From assembly GCF_031085165.1 (NCBI RefSeq), contig NZ_JAVHTY010000003.1, positions 372,001 to 436,000 on the forward strand: a stretch of 64,000 nucleotides of DNA. The letters are read 5' to 3'. How positions within the stretch are numbered: the stretch's first letter is position 1; each line of letters begins with the position of its first letter. The DNA is from Pseudomonas sp. 102515 (lineage in GTDB: Bacteria; Pseudomonadota; Gammaproteobacteria; Pseudomonadales; Pseudomonadaceae). The position numbers and the translations under genes are program-made. Shown piece by piece: positions 8,843 through 17,448 of the stretch. A model generated the notes under the pieces. The model was given only the letters and a program-made list of their open reading frames with translations, was not told the DNA's origin and searched no databases.

Positions 8843-9819
8843 ACGACCAGCCGTGCAGCCTGGTGCTGCCGGTGACCACCACCGTCCATGTCGATGCCGC
8901 CCGGCGCGCCCTGGTCCGGCTGGCCGGCACCGTCACCGCCGATGAAACCCTGCTCGGGCGCCTGACCATCGTCGCCCAGGAGCTGGGTTACAACCTGGTT
9001 CGCCATGCCGGGCATGGCGAACTCCTGGCTACCCTGAGCGGCGAAGGCGTGCTCGATGTGCTGGCGGTGGATCGCGGGCCGGGCATGCACGACGTCGCCC
9101 GCTGCCTGAGCGATCACTACAGCACGGCAGCGACGATGGGTGCAGGCCTGGGAGCGATCCGCCGGCAGTCCGATGTCTTCGACATCCATTCGCGACCGGG
9201 CCAGGGCACCGTGGTCCTGGCGCGCTTCCATCTGACCGGGGCGCCCGGTACCCGGTTGCAGCATGGCGCCCTGTGCACACCGCACCCCGAGGAACAGGCC
9301 TGCGGTGACACCTGGGCGGTCAGCGGACGGCGTCTGCTGGTGTGCGACGGCCTGGGGCATGGTCAGCAGGCCGCCACGGCCAGTCGGCGGGCGCGGGAGC
9401 TGTTCCTGCGCCATGGCGCGCACCTGCCGCTGCAGCGGCTGATGGAGAATCTGCACCAGGCCCTGATGGAAACCCGCGGCGCCGCCCTGGCGCTGGCCGA
9501 GCTGGATCCGGATCAGGGGCAGGTGAGCTTTTGCGGCATCGGCAACATCGCCGGACGCCTGCTGGGCAACACCACGCGCAGCCTGGTGTCCAACAATGGC
9601 ACCCTGGGCTATCGGATCGGGCGGATCCAGACCTACACCTACCCCTGGACACCCGGCACCCTGCTGGTGCTGAACTCCGATGGACTGACGTCCAAGGTGG
9701 GACTGGGCGAGCACTCCGGGCTCGGGGCGCGTCATCCGGCACTGATCGCCGCCCTCCTGCACCGCGATTTCCGGCGCTCCGCCGACGATGCCACCGTTCT
9801 GGTACTCAAGCATGTCTGA
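8839..9819 (+). CDS. GHKL ATPase fused to a SpoIIE/RsbX-type PP2C phosphatase
   Basis: The 326-residue protein joins two partner-switching modules. Residues ~15-135 are an RsbT/RsbW-like GHKL domain (N-box AQELGYNLVRHAG; G1 VDRGPGM; G2 MGAGLGAIRRQSD). Residues ~140-326 are a SpoIIE/RsbX-type phosphatase with CGDTW (Asp157), LLVCDGLGHG (Asp170) and the C-terminal SADDATVLVL aspartates. In the RsbX role it would remove phosphate from RsbR/RsbS and reset the stressosome. The gene starts in the ATGA overlap with rsbT and ends eight bases inside the next gene. Fused forms of this kind occur in proteobacterial stressosome clusters; their exact target here is inferred. Confidence 0.85.
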   Translation: MNDQPCSLVLPVTTTVHVDAARRALVRLAGTVTADETLLGRLTIVAQELGYNLVRHAGHGELLATLSGEGVLDVLAVDRGPGMHDVARCLSDHYSTAATMGAGLGAIRRQSDVFDIHSRPGQGTVVLARFHLTGAPGTRLQHGALCTPHPEEQACGDTWAVSGRRLLVCDGLGHGQQAATASRRARELFLRHGAHLPLQRLMENLHQALMETRGAALALAELDPDQGQVSFCGIGNIAGRLLGNTTRSLVSNNGTLGYRIGRIQTYTYPWTPGTLLVLNSDGLTSKVGLGEHSGLGARHPALIAALLHRDFRRSADDATVLVLKHV

Positions 9820-11569
9820 CGTCTTGCCCCTGCTGACCCTCGCCCTGCACAGCGAGCAGGACATCGTGCACTGCCGCCAGGCCGCCAAGCGCCTGGCCGC
9901 GGCCCTGGAATGGCCGGTGCTGGAGCAGATCCGCCTGGCCACCGCGGTGTCCGAACTGGCGCGCAACATCCATCAGTACGCCGGCAACGGCCATTTCCAC
10001 TTCGCCCTGCTGCGTGGCGAGGGCCAGCGCCTGCGCGGCCTCGAGGTGCAGGCGATCGATCAGGGGCCGGGCATCGCCGAGATGGAAGCCATCCGCGCGG
10101 GCAGCTATCGCTCCAGCACCGGCATGGGCATCGGCCTGCGCGGCGCCCAGCGGCTGTTCGACGACTTCGACATCCAGACCTCCCCTGCCGGTACCCGCAT
10201 CACCGCCCGCAAGTACCAGACGCCGCGCCCCTTTCCCGAGCCGGAGCTGCTCCAGGCGCTGACGGCCGAATTGCAGGGCAGTCCGTCACCGGACCCCTAT
10301 CAGCAGATCCGCCTGCAGAGCGAAGAGCTGCTGCTGACCAACACCGAGCTGCAACTGCGCCAGTCGGAACTGGAAGTCACCAACAAGGAACTGGAAAACA
10401 CCAACCAGGGGGTGGTGGCGCTCTATTCCGAACTGGAAAAGGCCACCCAGGAACTCAAGGAGGCCAGCGAGGCGAAGACGCGCTTCTTCTCCAACATGAC
10501 CCATGAATTCCGCACCCCGATCAACATCATCGAGAACGTCGCCAAGCTGCTCGCCAGCGGCGTGGACGGGGCGCTCAATGCCGAACAACAGCGCCAGGTA
10601 CGCTTCATCAGCGATGCGGCGCTGGAACTGGCCAACCTGGTCGGCGAACTGCTGGCCCTGGCCGAGGTGCAGTCCGGCCGATTGACCATCGTGCCCCAGC
10701 CCTTCCCGCTGGGGCCATTCATCGACCGCCTCGAGCAGTTCGCCGCGGCCCTGGCGCCGCGCTATCCCCAGGTCAGCTTCCGCGTCGCCCCGCCGCCTGC
10801 GGAGGTACTGCTGGATACCGACGAGAGTCGGCTGTTCCAGGTGCTGCGCAACCTGATCTCGAACGCCTTCAAGTACACCCCCCAGGGCCAGGTGCGCATC
10901 CAGGTATTCCAGCCGGACGACGCCAGCCTGGAATTCCTGGTGGAAGACAGCGGCATCGGCATCGCCGCCGCGGATCAGCAGAAGATCTTCGAGGAATTCG
11001 AGCGGATCCGTTCGCCGCACCTGACCCACATCGAAGGCACCGGCCTGGGTCTGCCGCTCGCCCAGCGCCTGGCCGTGCTGCTCGGTGGCGAGCTGTCCCT
11101 CGACAGCGCGGTCGGTCGCGGCAGTCGCTTCACCCTGCGCCTGCCGCGCCACTACGCCAGCCACCGGGATGCCGCGCCGGAACCCGATCTCAGCGGCCTC
11201 ACCGTGCTGGTGATCGAGGACAACGAAGGGGATCGCTATCTGGTCCGCCGGACCCTCGAACGCCTCAATCCGGTCCTTCTGGAGGCCGACAGCGCCCGCA
11301 GCAGCCTGGACCGGCTCAACGCCGTGCGCCCGGACATCATCATCCTCGACCTCGACCTGCCCGACATCAACGGCGAGGACCTGCTCGCCAGCATGGACTG
11401 GAGCATGCATCGGCGGGTGCTGATCAATACCGCCCAGCCGCTGGACGAGGCGGGTTGCCAGCGGCTGCAGGACTATTGCCACGCCATCCTGTTCAAGCAT
11501 GCGCCCGATCACGCCGAGCGGCTGCTGGCCGAGGTCTGTGGGCTGGCGCGGAGCCTGTCCGATGACTAG
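9812..11569 (+). CDS. Hybrid histidine kinase with an N-terminal RsbT-like GHKL domain (GHKL-HisKA-HATPase-REC)
   Basis: The 585-residue soluble protein is unusual. Residues ~8-136 form an RsbT-like GHKL domain (SELARNIHQYAG, DQGPGI, STGMGIGLRGAQRLFDDF). A coiled coil spans ~165-222. HisKA follows with His231 in NMTHEFRTP, then a second, canonical HATPase domain (N-box LRNLISNAFKYT, G1 VEDSGIGI, G2 GTGLGLPLAQ) and a C-terminal receiver (~462-580, acceptor Asp513, LDLDLPD). No membrane segment is seen. The RsbT-like part could dock on the RsbR/RsbS complex and so feed stressosome state into a phosphorelay. It overlaps both neighbours by eight bases. The domain calls are solid; the link to the stressosome is inferred. 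Confidence 0.87.
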   Translation: MSDVLPLLTLALHSEQDIVHCRQAAKRLAAALEWPVLEQIRLATAVSELARNIHQYAGNGHFHFALLRGEGQRLRGLEVQAIDQGPGIAEMEAIRAGSYRSSTGMGIGLRGAQRLFDDFDIQTSPAGTRITARKYQTPRPFPEPELLQALTAELQGSPSPDPYQQIRLQSEELLLTNTELQLRQSELEVTNKELENTNQGVVALYSELEKATQELKEASEAKTRFFSNMTHEFRTPINIIENVAKLLASGVDGALNAEQQRQVRFISDAALELANLVGELLALAEVQSGRLTIVPQPFPLGPFIDRLEQFAAALAPRYPQVSFRVAPPPAEVLLDTDESRLFQVLRNLISNAFKYTPQGQVRIQVFQPDDASLEFLVEDSGIGIAAADQQKIFEEFERIRSPHLTHIEGTGLGLPLAQRLAVLLGGELSLDSAVGRGSRFTLRLPRHYASHRDAAPEPDLSGLTVLVIEDNEGDRYLVRRTLERLNPVLLEADSARSSLDRLNAVRPDIIILDLDLPDINGEDLLASMDWSMHRRVLINTAQPLDEAGCQRLQDYCHAILFKHAPDHAERLLAEVCGLARSLSDD

Positions 11570-12674
11570 CGCCCTGCGCCGCATCGTCATCATCGACGAC
11601 ACCGAGGCCAATCGCTATGTGCTGCGCAAGATCCTTGGCAGCCAGAGCCACTATCAGGTACTGGAAGCGGCCAGTGGCGCCGGCGGCCTGGCACTGATCG
11701 ACGAATCCGTCGAGCTGGTGATCATCGACGTCAATCTGCCGGACACCACCGGCTTCGAGCTGATCCAGGCCATCGAGCGCAAGTGCGGCTGGGGCCGATT
11801 GCCGGCCGTCATCAACATCTCGGCTACCTTCGTCTCCGGCAAGGACAAGGCCCAGGGCTTCAACACCGGGGCCCAGGCCTACCTGACCCACCCGATCAAT
11901 CCGGAAGAGGTGCTGGCCACCGTCGGCGCCCTGCTCAAGGCCAGCTCCCGGGTCGGGCACATGGAGCAGCAGCGCAATTCGGCCATCGCCCGCAGCGAGA
12001 ACCTGCAGGCGGAAAAGGTCATGCTCGAACGCTTCATGAGATCGCTCAACCACGACCTGCGCTCGCCGCTCACCGCCGCGACCATGGTGGTCAACCTGAT
12101 GCAGCGCAGCCCGGCGCGGCGCACCGACGACCTGCTGCAGACCCTGCACGACAACCTGCAGCGCATGAACCAGATGATCACCGACGTGCTGGACATCAGT
12201 CACATGAGCCTGGGCGGCGGTGTCCGCCTCAGCGGCGATCCGCTGGTGCTGGGTCCGCTGCTGAACGACGCGGCGGCCAACCTGCGGCTGCAGTTCAGCA
12301 ATCCCCTCGACCTGCAGCTGGAGACGCCGGAGCTGGAAGTGCTGTGGGACAGATACGCCTTCCTGCGCATCTTCGACAACCTGGTGCTCAACGCGGCCAA
12401 GCATGGCGAAGCGGGGACGCCGATCCGGGTCCGCCAGTGGCTGGCGGATGACCAGGTCATGCTGGAGCTGCGCAACCTCGGCCAGTTTCCCGACGAGGTC
12501 CTGGCCAACCTAGCCACGCCCTATTTCATCTCCACCCGCAGCGACAAGCGCGGCTGGGGCCTGGGCCTGCCCATCGTCAAGGCACTCAGCGAAAGCTTCG
12601 GCGGCGAGGCGCGCTTCGCCAACGGCGCGGGCGAGGTGGTCATCACCCTCCACCTGCCGCTACGCCTGGCCTAG
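11562..12674 (+). CDS. Receiver-first histidine kinase (REC-HisKA-HATPase), last gene of the stressosome operon
   Basis: The 370-residue protein begins with a receiver domain (IDDTEAN, acceptor Asp56 in IIDVNLPD) and continues with HisKA (His164 in SLNHDLRSPL) and HATPase (N-box FDNLVLNAAKHG; G2 GWGLGLPIVKAL). Two key positions deviate: the receiver lysine before the conserved proline is His110 (AYLTHP), and the G1 box reads RNLGQF instead of D-x-G-x-G. It may therefore be a weak kinase, a phosphatase or a docking partner for the preceding hybrid kinase. It has no output domain and no transmembrane segment. It starts inside the previous gene (ATG 11562) and is followed by a REP-like palindrome. 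Confidence 0.85.
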   Translation: MTSALRRIVIIDDTEANRYVLRKILGSQSHYQVLEAASGAGGLALIDESVELVIIDVNLPDTTGFELIQAIERKCGWGRLPAVINISATFVSGKDKAQGFNTGAQAYLTHPINPEEVLATVGALLKASSRVGHMEQQRNSAIARSENLQAEKVMLERFMRSLNHDLRSPLTAATMVVNLMQRSPARRTDDLLQTLHDNLQRMNQMITDVLDISHMSLGGGVRLSGDPLVLGPLLNDAAANLRLQFSNPLDLQLETPELEVLWDRYAFLRIFDNLVLNAAKHGEAGTPIRVRQWLADDQVMLELRNLGQFPDEVLANLATPYFISTRSDKRGWGLGLPIVKALSESFGGEARFANGAGEVVITLHLPLRLA

Positions 12675-12694
12675 CCCGGCGCCTACGGATCGGA

Positions 12695-12785
12695 TGTAGG
12701 TGGGGCTGAGACAGCTCCACCGTCGAAGCCCGACAGCGCGAGCTCGCCCCAGGGGTCGTTGGGCTTCGCTTAGGTTCAGCCCAAC
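12695..12785. repeat. REP-like palindromic repeat between convergent genes
   Basis: The segment has GTAGGTGGGGCTGAG at its left, and perfect eight-base arms GTTGGGCT (12758-12765) and AGCCCAAC (12778-12785) at its right. The same word family (GTTGGGCTTCG, GTAGGT-GGGTTGAG) recurs at 37292-37374, so it is a repeated extragenic palindrome. It lies between the convergent ends of the receiver-kinase gene and gbcB and may stop or protect both transcripts. Confidence 0.65.
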
Positions 12786-12796
12786 CGCCCTCCTCC

Positions 12797-13894
12797 TCAG
12801 AACTCGATCTGCACATCCCCCTGCGGAATGCTGCAGCAGGACAGGATGTAGCCTTCGGCTTCGTCTTCCTCGGTGATGCCTCCGTTGTGGTCCATGACCA
12901 CCTCGCCGCTCTTCTTGAGCACCTTGCAGGTGCCGCAGATGCCCATGCCGCACGCCTTGGGAATGTGCAGGCCGAGCTTGGCCGCGGCGCCGTGGATGGT
13001 TTCGCCGGGGCCGATGTTGACGCTCTTGCCGCTCTCGGTGAAGGCGATGTTGCACTGGGCTTCCAGGGGAATCGGCGGCAGCTCGGCTGCGGCTTCGGCC
13101 TGTTCGGCCGCCTCGACCTTGGCTTCCGGCGGCGTCGCGCCGAAGGATTCCTCGTGGTAGTGGGTCATGTCGAAGTCCAGCTCGCGGAGCATGGTCTTGA
13201 CGGCATTCATGTAGGGCGTGGGGCCGCAGCAGAAGATCTCGCGCTCGCGGAAGTCAGGCGCCATCAGCTCCAGCATGCGGCGGTCGAAGTAGCCCCGATA
13301 GCCGGCCCAGGACTCGCCGTGCTCGGTGCGCTCGCACACCAGGTTCAGGGCGAAGTTGTCGATCCGGGCGGCCATGTGCTCCAGCTCGCCCTGATAGATG
13401 ATGTCGCGCGGGGTGCGGGCGCTGTGCACGAAGACCATGTCGACGCTGGCGTTGGTGTCGTAGAACCAGCGCGCCATGGACATCACCGGGGTGATGCCCA
13501 CACCGCCGGAGAGGTAGAGCACCTTGTCGGCAGGATAGTCGATGGCGTTGAACAGGCCCACCGGACCGTGAACGGCCAGGTTGTCGCCGACCTTGAGGTT
13601 GTCGTGCAGCCAGTTGGATACTTGGCCGCCCGGCACGCGCTTGACGGTGATGGAGAAGCTGTAGGGCACCGAGGGCGAGCTGGAGATGGTGTAGGAACGC
13701 ATCACCTGACGGCCGTCGATCTCCAGCTCCAGGGTCACGAACTGGCCCGGCTTGAAGAAATACATCAGCGGGATTTCGGCGGTGAAGCAGAAGGTGCGTA
13801 CGTCCCAGGTTTCCTGGATGACCTTGACGCAGCGCACGGGGTGGCGGCCATTGGTCCAGGTCTGGGTGGTTACGGGATTGAGGAAGGTATTCAT
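12797..13894 (-). CDS. gbcB: Glycine betaine demethylase, ferredoxin-reductase subunit
   Basis: The 365-residue reductase passes electrons from NADH to the Rieske oxygenase GbcA, which removes a methyl group from glycine betaine to give dimethylglycine. The FAD domain shows RSYTISSSP and the nucleotide domain SGGVGITPVMSM. A C-terminal plant-type 2Fe-2S domain has the cysteine spacing CGMGICGTC with the last cysteine in YILSCCS. An Ala/Glu-rich linker (EAAEQAEAAAE) precedes the ferredoxin domain. The ATG at 13894 follows GAGGTGCGTC. It is divergent from gbcA across a 326-base spacer. Confidence 0.93.
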   Translation of the reverse strand: MNTFLNPVTTQTWTNGRHPVRCVKVIQETWDVRTFCFTAEIPLMYFFKPGQFVTLELEIDGRQVMRSYTISSSPSVPYSFSITVKRVPGGQVSNWLHDNLKVGDNLAVHGPVGLFNAIDYPADKVLYLSGGVGITPVMSMARWFYDTNASVDMVFVHSARTPRDIIYQGELEHMAARIDNFALNLVCERTEHGESWAGYRGYFDRRMLELMAPDFREREIFCCGPTPYMNAVKTMLRELDFDMTHYHEESFGATPPEAKVEAAEQAEAAAELPPIPLEAQCNIAFTESGKSVNIGPGETIHGAAAKLGLHIPKACGMGICGTCKVLKKSGEVVMDHNGGITEEDEAEGYILSCCSIPQGDVQIEF

Positions 13895-14220
13895 GACGCA
13901 CCTCGACTGCCGCTGGGCTATTGGCGGCGATTCTGGGAGGGCCCCACGACCGCCACTTTCCCAATCGCGACATCCACATGCCGATGGCGACCGGCCCAGC
14001 AGTGGCAAGGGCTGGGGCGTCGTGAACAGCGTCGGCCATGTCGCCCATGAGCAAGGCCCCCTCCCGGCTCCGGCCCCACACTCCGCCCCAAGCCGAACCT
14101 GAACAGCGCGCGACGGGCGGAACCCGGGGTCATTCGGCGGCCCTGCCCGTCGGCCAACAGCCTTGCAATACCGTGACCAACCACTTTCGCCACCCGCCGC
14201 GGTGGCCACGAGGATGTACG
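13895..14220. promoter_or_regulatory. gbcB-gbcA divergent promoter region
   Basis: No credible gene lies here. Both gbc operons must be transcribed outward from this spacer. In Pseudomonas these genes are activated by GbdR, an AraC-type regulator that binds direct repeats. A GCGAC direct repeat (13967-13971 and 13987-13991, 20 bases apart) is a possible half-site pair, but the match is short and I give it little weight. A long out-of-frame minus-strand reading across this spacer is not believed. Confidence 0.4.
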
Positions 14221-15513
14221 ATGGACGTCAGCACCTTGAGTTTGGGCGACCCTCTCGATCCGGCCCGCAAGGCCACGGCCGAGATGCTGCGCACCCGCGA
14301 GCGCACCTACTCCCTGCCCCAGCCGTTCTACAACGACGAGCGCCTGTTCCAGATCGACATGCAGGAGATCTTCGGCAAGGAATGGCTGATCGCCGGTATG
14401 ACCTGCGAGATCCCCACCAAGGGCAACTTCATCACCCTGCAGCTGGGTGACAACCCCATCCTGGTGGTCCGGGGTGCCGAGGGCAAGGTCCACGCCTTCC
14501 ACAACGTCTGCCGTCACCGCGGTTCGCGCCTCTGCGTGAGCGACAAGGGCAAGGTCGCCAAGCTGGTCTGCCCCTACCACCAGTGGACCTACGAGCTGGA
14601 CGGCCGTCTGCTGTTCGCCGGCACCGAGATGGGCGCCGACTTCAACATGGCCGACTTCAACCTCAAGCCGATCCACGTCAAGACCGCCGGCGGCTACATC
14701 TTCATCTCCCTGGCCGATGAACCGCCGGCCATCGACGACTTCCTGCGTACGCTCGAGCACTACATGGAGCCGTACGACATGGAGAACACCAAGGTCGCGG
14801 TGCGCACCGACCTGGTCGAGCAGGCCAACTGGAAGCTGGTGCTGGAAAACAACCGCGAGTGCTACCACTGCAGTGGCTCCCACCCCGAATTGCTGAACAC
14901 CCTGCTGGAATGGGACGACGTCACCGATCCGCGCGCCTCCCAGGCGTTCAAGGACCAGGTCGCCGCCTGCACCAGCCGCTGGGACGCCGACAACATCCCC
15001 TACGCCCATGCCAGCTTCGGCCTGCGCAACCGCATCGTGCGCATGCCGCTGCTCGCCGGCACCGTGTCCATGACCCTGGACGGCAAGCCTGGCTGCAAGA
15101 AGCTCATGGGTCGCATCAAGGACCCGGACCTGGGCTCCATGCGCATCCTGCACCTGCCGCACTCCTGGAACCACTGCATGGGCGATCACATGATCGTCTT
15201 CACCGTCTGGCCGCTGGGTCCGACCGAGACGGTGGTGACCACCAAGTGGCTGGTGCACAAGGATGCCGTGGAAGGCGTCGACTACGATCCGGTCAACCTG
15301 CGCAAGGTCTGGGATGCCACCAACGACCAGGACCGCCGCCTGGCCGAGGAGAATCAGCGTGGCATCAACTCCAAGGCCTACCAGCCGGGTCCCTATTCAA
15401 AGACATACGAATTCGGCGTGATCAACTTCGTCGACTGGTACAGCGAGCGCCTGCTGAACAGCCTGGGAGAAGAGGCGCCGGCAGCGCATCTGCGCCAGGT
15501 GAGCGGCGACTGA
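14221..15513 (+). CDS. gbcA: Glycine betaine demethylase, Rieske oxygenase subunit
   Basis: The 430-residue Rieske non-haem iron oxygenase is the catalytic half of glycine betaine demethylase. The Rieske cluster ligands are Cys97/His99 and Cys117/His120 (CRHRGS and CPYHQW). The mononuclear-iron histidines lie in NRECYHCSGSHPEL near residues 215-228. The protein acts in the cytoplasm with GbcB, and this step continues choline degradation to sarcosine. The ATG at 14221 follows CACGAGGATGTACG; the ATG six bases upstream is out of frame. A hairpin with a T-rich tail follows the gene. Confidence 0.94.
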   Translation: MDVSTLSLGDPLDPARKATAEMLRTRERTYSLPQPFYNDERLFQIDMQEIFGKEWLIAGMTCEIPTKGNFITLQLGDNPILVVRGAEGKVHAFHNVCRHRGSRLCVSDKGKVAKLVCPYHQWTYELDGRLLFAGTEMGADFNMADFNLKPIHVKTAGGYIFISLADEPPAIDDFLRTLEHYMEPYDMENTKVAVRTDLVEQANWKLVLENNRECYHCSGSHPELLNTLLEWDDVTDPRASQAFKDQVAACTSRWDADNIPYAHASFGLRNRIVRMPLLAGTVSMTLDGKPGCKKLMGRIKDPDLGSMRILHLPHSWNHCMGDHMIVFTVWPLGPTETVVTTKWLVHKDAVEGVDYDPVNLRKVWDATNDQDRRLAEENQRGINSKAYQPGPYSKTYEFGVINFVDWYSERLLNSLGEEAPAAHLRQVSGD

Positions 15514-15531
15514 TACCAGCCTCCGCTGCTG

Positions 15532-15560
15532 CCCCGGGGTCAAAACGACTCCGGGGTATT
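15532..15560 (+). terminator. Probable terminator of gbcA
   Basis: CCCCGG (15532-15537) and CCGGGG (15551-15556) can pair, and TATTTGT follows. The hairpin begins 18 bases past the gbcA stop codon. The loop is long, so the call is moderate. Confidence 0.5.
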
Positions 15561-15682
15561 TGTCAATAAGCTGTCTTTTCACTTTGTGCGACTTTTTGAC
15601 GCACCTCGGCACCGAGCCTTTTAGCCAGTAAATCCTCTAGATTTGTGACCCTGCTCCCATTAAGTCATCCTTGCAGGCCGTC

Positions 15683-17305
15683 ATGACTCTCCGCTCGCTC
15701 TCCATCGCTACCCGCAACCTGCTCTGCTTCGGCATCCTGGTGATGCTCGTCGCCGCCCTCGGACTGTTCGGCTGGTATCAGCTGGCCCAGATCCGCCAGT
15801 TGGGGCACCAGGTGGAGCAACAGCATGTTCCCGCCCTCGTCGAAGCTGACGATCTCGGCCTGGGGCTGGCCCGAATCCGCAGCGAGACCCTACGCCTGCT
15901 GGCCATGCCCGATCCCGATACCTTGGCCACCACCCGCAAGAAGCTGGACAGCCTGAATCAGCAGGTCGTGGCCCTCTTCGATAGCTATCAGCGACGGCCG
16001 CTCCCCCCGCAGCGCCAGCAGGCGCTGAACGATCTGCGCCAGGTGCTCGGCCTGTACATGCAGGGCGTGCGTCAGCTGACCGACCTGGTCACGGCCGGCC
16101 AACTCGACGAAGCCCGTCAGTCGGTCCAGAGCTTGACGCAGTTGGGCATCCGGATGAACGTCAGTGTCGATACGCTCCGCGCCGCCGTGGCGGAGGATAT
16201 CCACACCGCCAGCACCGAGGCGGACGAATCCTATACGCGCTCCACGAACGTGACCTGGCTGGCGATCCTGCTGGCCCTGGCCCTCACCGCCCTGCTCGCC
16301 TGGCGGCTGACCCGCAGCATCGCCGGCCCCATCGCCCAGGCGGTTGCGGCGGCGCGTACCATCGCCACCGGCGACCTGACCCAGCCGCTGGACGCCCGCG
16401 GTCGCGACGAGGCGGCCCAGCTGCTGCAGGCCATGCGGCAGATGCAGGGCCAGTTGCGCGAGACCCTCGCGCACATCGGCGATTCGGCCACCCAGCTGGC
16501 TTCGGCCGCCGAGGAGATGACCGCGGTGACTCAGGAAAGCGCCCACGGCCTGCGCCAGCAGCACAGCGAAATCGAGATGGCCGCCACGGCCGTCACCGAG
16601 ATGAGCCAAGCGGTCGAAGAGGTCGCCGGCAATGCCGGCTCGACCTCCACCGCGTCGCGCCAGGCTGCCCAGACCGCCGCCCAGGGCCAGCGCCAGCTGG
16701 GCGAGACCCTCGGCGCCATCGAAGCCCTCACCGAGCAGGTCCTCGGCGCCAGCGCCCAGGCCCGTGAGCTGGAAAGCCAGACCCGCGACATCAGTCAGGT
16801 GCTGGACGTGATCCGCGCGGTGGCCGAGCAGACCAATCTGCTGGCGCTCAACGCCGCCATCGAAGCCGCCCGGGCCGGTGAGGCAGGCCGCGGCTTCGCC
16901 GTGGTGGCCGACGAGGTACGGGCCCTGGCCAAGCGCACCGGGGACTCGACCAGCGAGATCGAGAAGATGATCGGCAGTATCCAGCAGAACACTGGCCAGA
17001 CCGTCGAGGCGCTGCTGAGCAGCGCCGACCAGGCGCGCCAGACCCGGGAACAGGCCCAGGCGGCCAATGCCGGTCTCGCGGCCATCGCCGAGGCGGTATC
17101 CGGCATCGACGAACGCAACCTGCTGATCGCCAGTGCCGCCGAGCAGCAGGCCCAGGTGGCCCGCGAAGTGGATCGCAACCTGGTACGTATCCGCGACCTC
17201 TCGGTGCAGACCGCCGCCGGCGCCGAGCAGACCCGGGGGGCCAGCCAGCAACTGGCGGATCTGGCGGTGACCCTCAGCGGCCAGGTACAGCGCTTCCAGT
17301 TCTAG
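15683..17305 (+). CDS. Methyl-accepting chemotaxis protein (first of a tandem pair)
   Basis: The 540-residue transmembrane chemoreceptor has TM1 at ~10-30, a periplasmic helical ligand domain at ~31-193, TM2 at ~194-212 ([16 protein letters not shown]), a HAMP domain, then the signalling domain with the hairpin tip [32 protein letters not shown]. The sensing domain looks like a four-helix bundle; the ligand is unknown. There is no CheR-binding pentapeptide at the C-terminus. The ATG at 15683 is chosen over a TTG at 15671. The downstream gene is a close paralogue, especially in the last 250 residues. Confidence 0.92.
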   Translation: MTLRSLSIATRNLLCFGILVMLVAALGLFGWYQLAQIRQLGHQVEQQHVPALVEADDLGLGLARIRSETLRLLAMPDPDTLATTRKKLDSLNQQVVALFDSYQRRPLPPQRQQALNDLRQVLGLYMQGVRQLTDLVTAGQLDEARQSVQSLTQLGIRMNVSVDTLRAAVAEDIHTASTEADESYTRSTNVTWLAILLALALTALLAWRLTRSIAGPIAQAVAAARTIATGDLTQPLDARGRDEAAQLLQAMRQMQGQLRETLAHIGDSATQLASAAEEMTAVTQESAHGLRQQHSEIEMAATAVTEMSQAVEEVAGNAGSTSTASRQAAQTAAQGQRQLGETLGAIEALTEQVLGASAQARELESQTRDISQVLDVIRAVAEQTNLLALNAAIEAARAGEAGRGFAVVADEVRALAKRTGDSTSEIEKMIGSIQQNTGQTVEALLSSADQARQTREQAQAANAGLAAIAEAVSGIDERNLLIASAAEQQAQVAREVDRNLVRIRDLSVQTAAGAEQTRGASQQLADLAVTLSGQVQRFQF

Positions 17306-17389
17306 CAGCAGGTCTAGCATGGCGATTGGCCAGCCCTGACACCATGTCGGCGCCAGCTGCGCCTGGGTCGGATTTAAGACGAATGACCA

Positions 17390-17416
17390 TAAAGTCGCGG
17401 CGCCCCTAGCCGTTAA
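17390..17416 (+). promoter_or_regulatory. FliA (sigma-28) type promoter of the second chemoreceptor
   Basis: TAAAG (17390-17394) and GCCGTTAA (17409-17416) are separated by 14 bases. This matches the enterobacterial flagellar consensus TAAAGTTT-N11-GCCGATAA in all of TAAAG and seven of eight bases of the second element. It lies 32 bases upstream of the GTG start at 17449, which suits a flagellar-regulon chemoreceptor. Confidence 0.72.
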
Positions 17417-17448
17417 AGGGGGCCTCAATCTTCAACGGGGCTGCCGCC

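Noticed and set aside
12695-12785. CRISPR-like repeat
   Set aside because: The repeats are palindromic and not evenly spaced, and there are no unique spacers; the pattern fits REP elements.
13895-14209. N-terminal extension of gbcB reaching 14209
   Set aside because: GbcB begins at MNTFLNPVTTQTW with a good ribosome site; the extension crosses the divergent promoter.
15560-15683. FliA-type promoter for the first chemoreceptor
   Set aside because: The best match (AAACG-N14-GTCAATAA) has too many mismatches and lies over 100 bases from the start codon.
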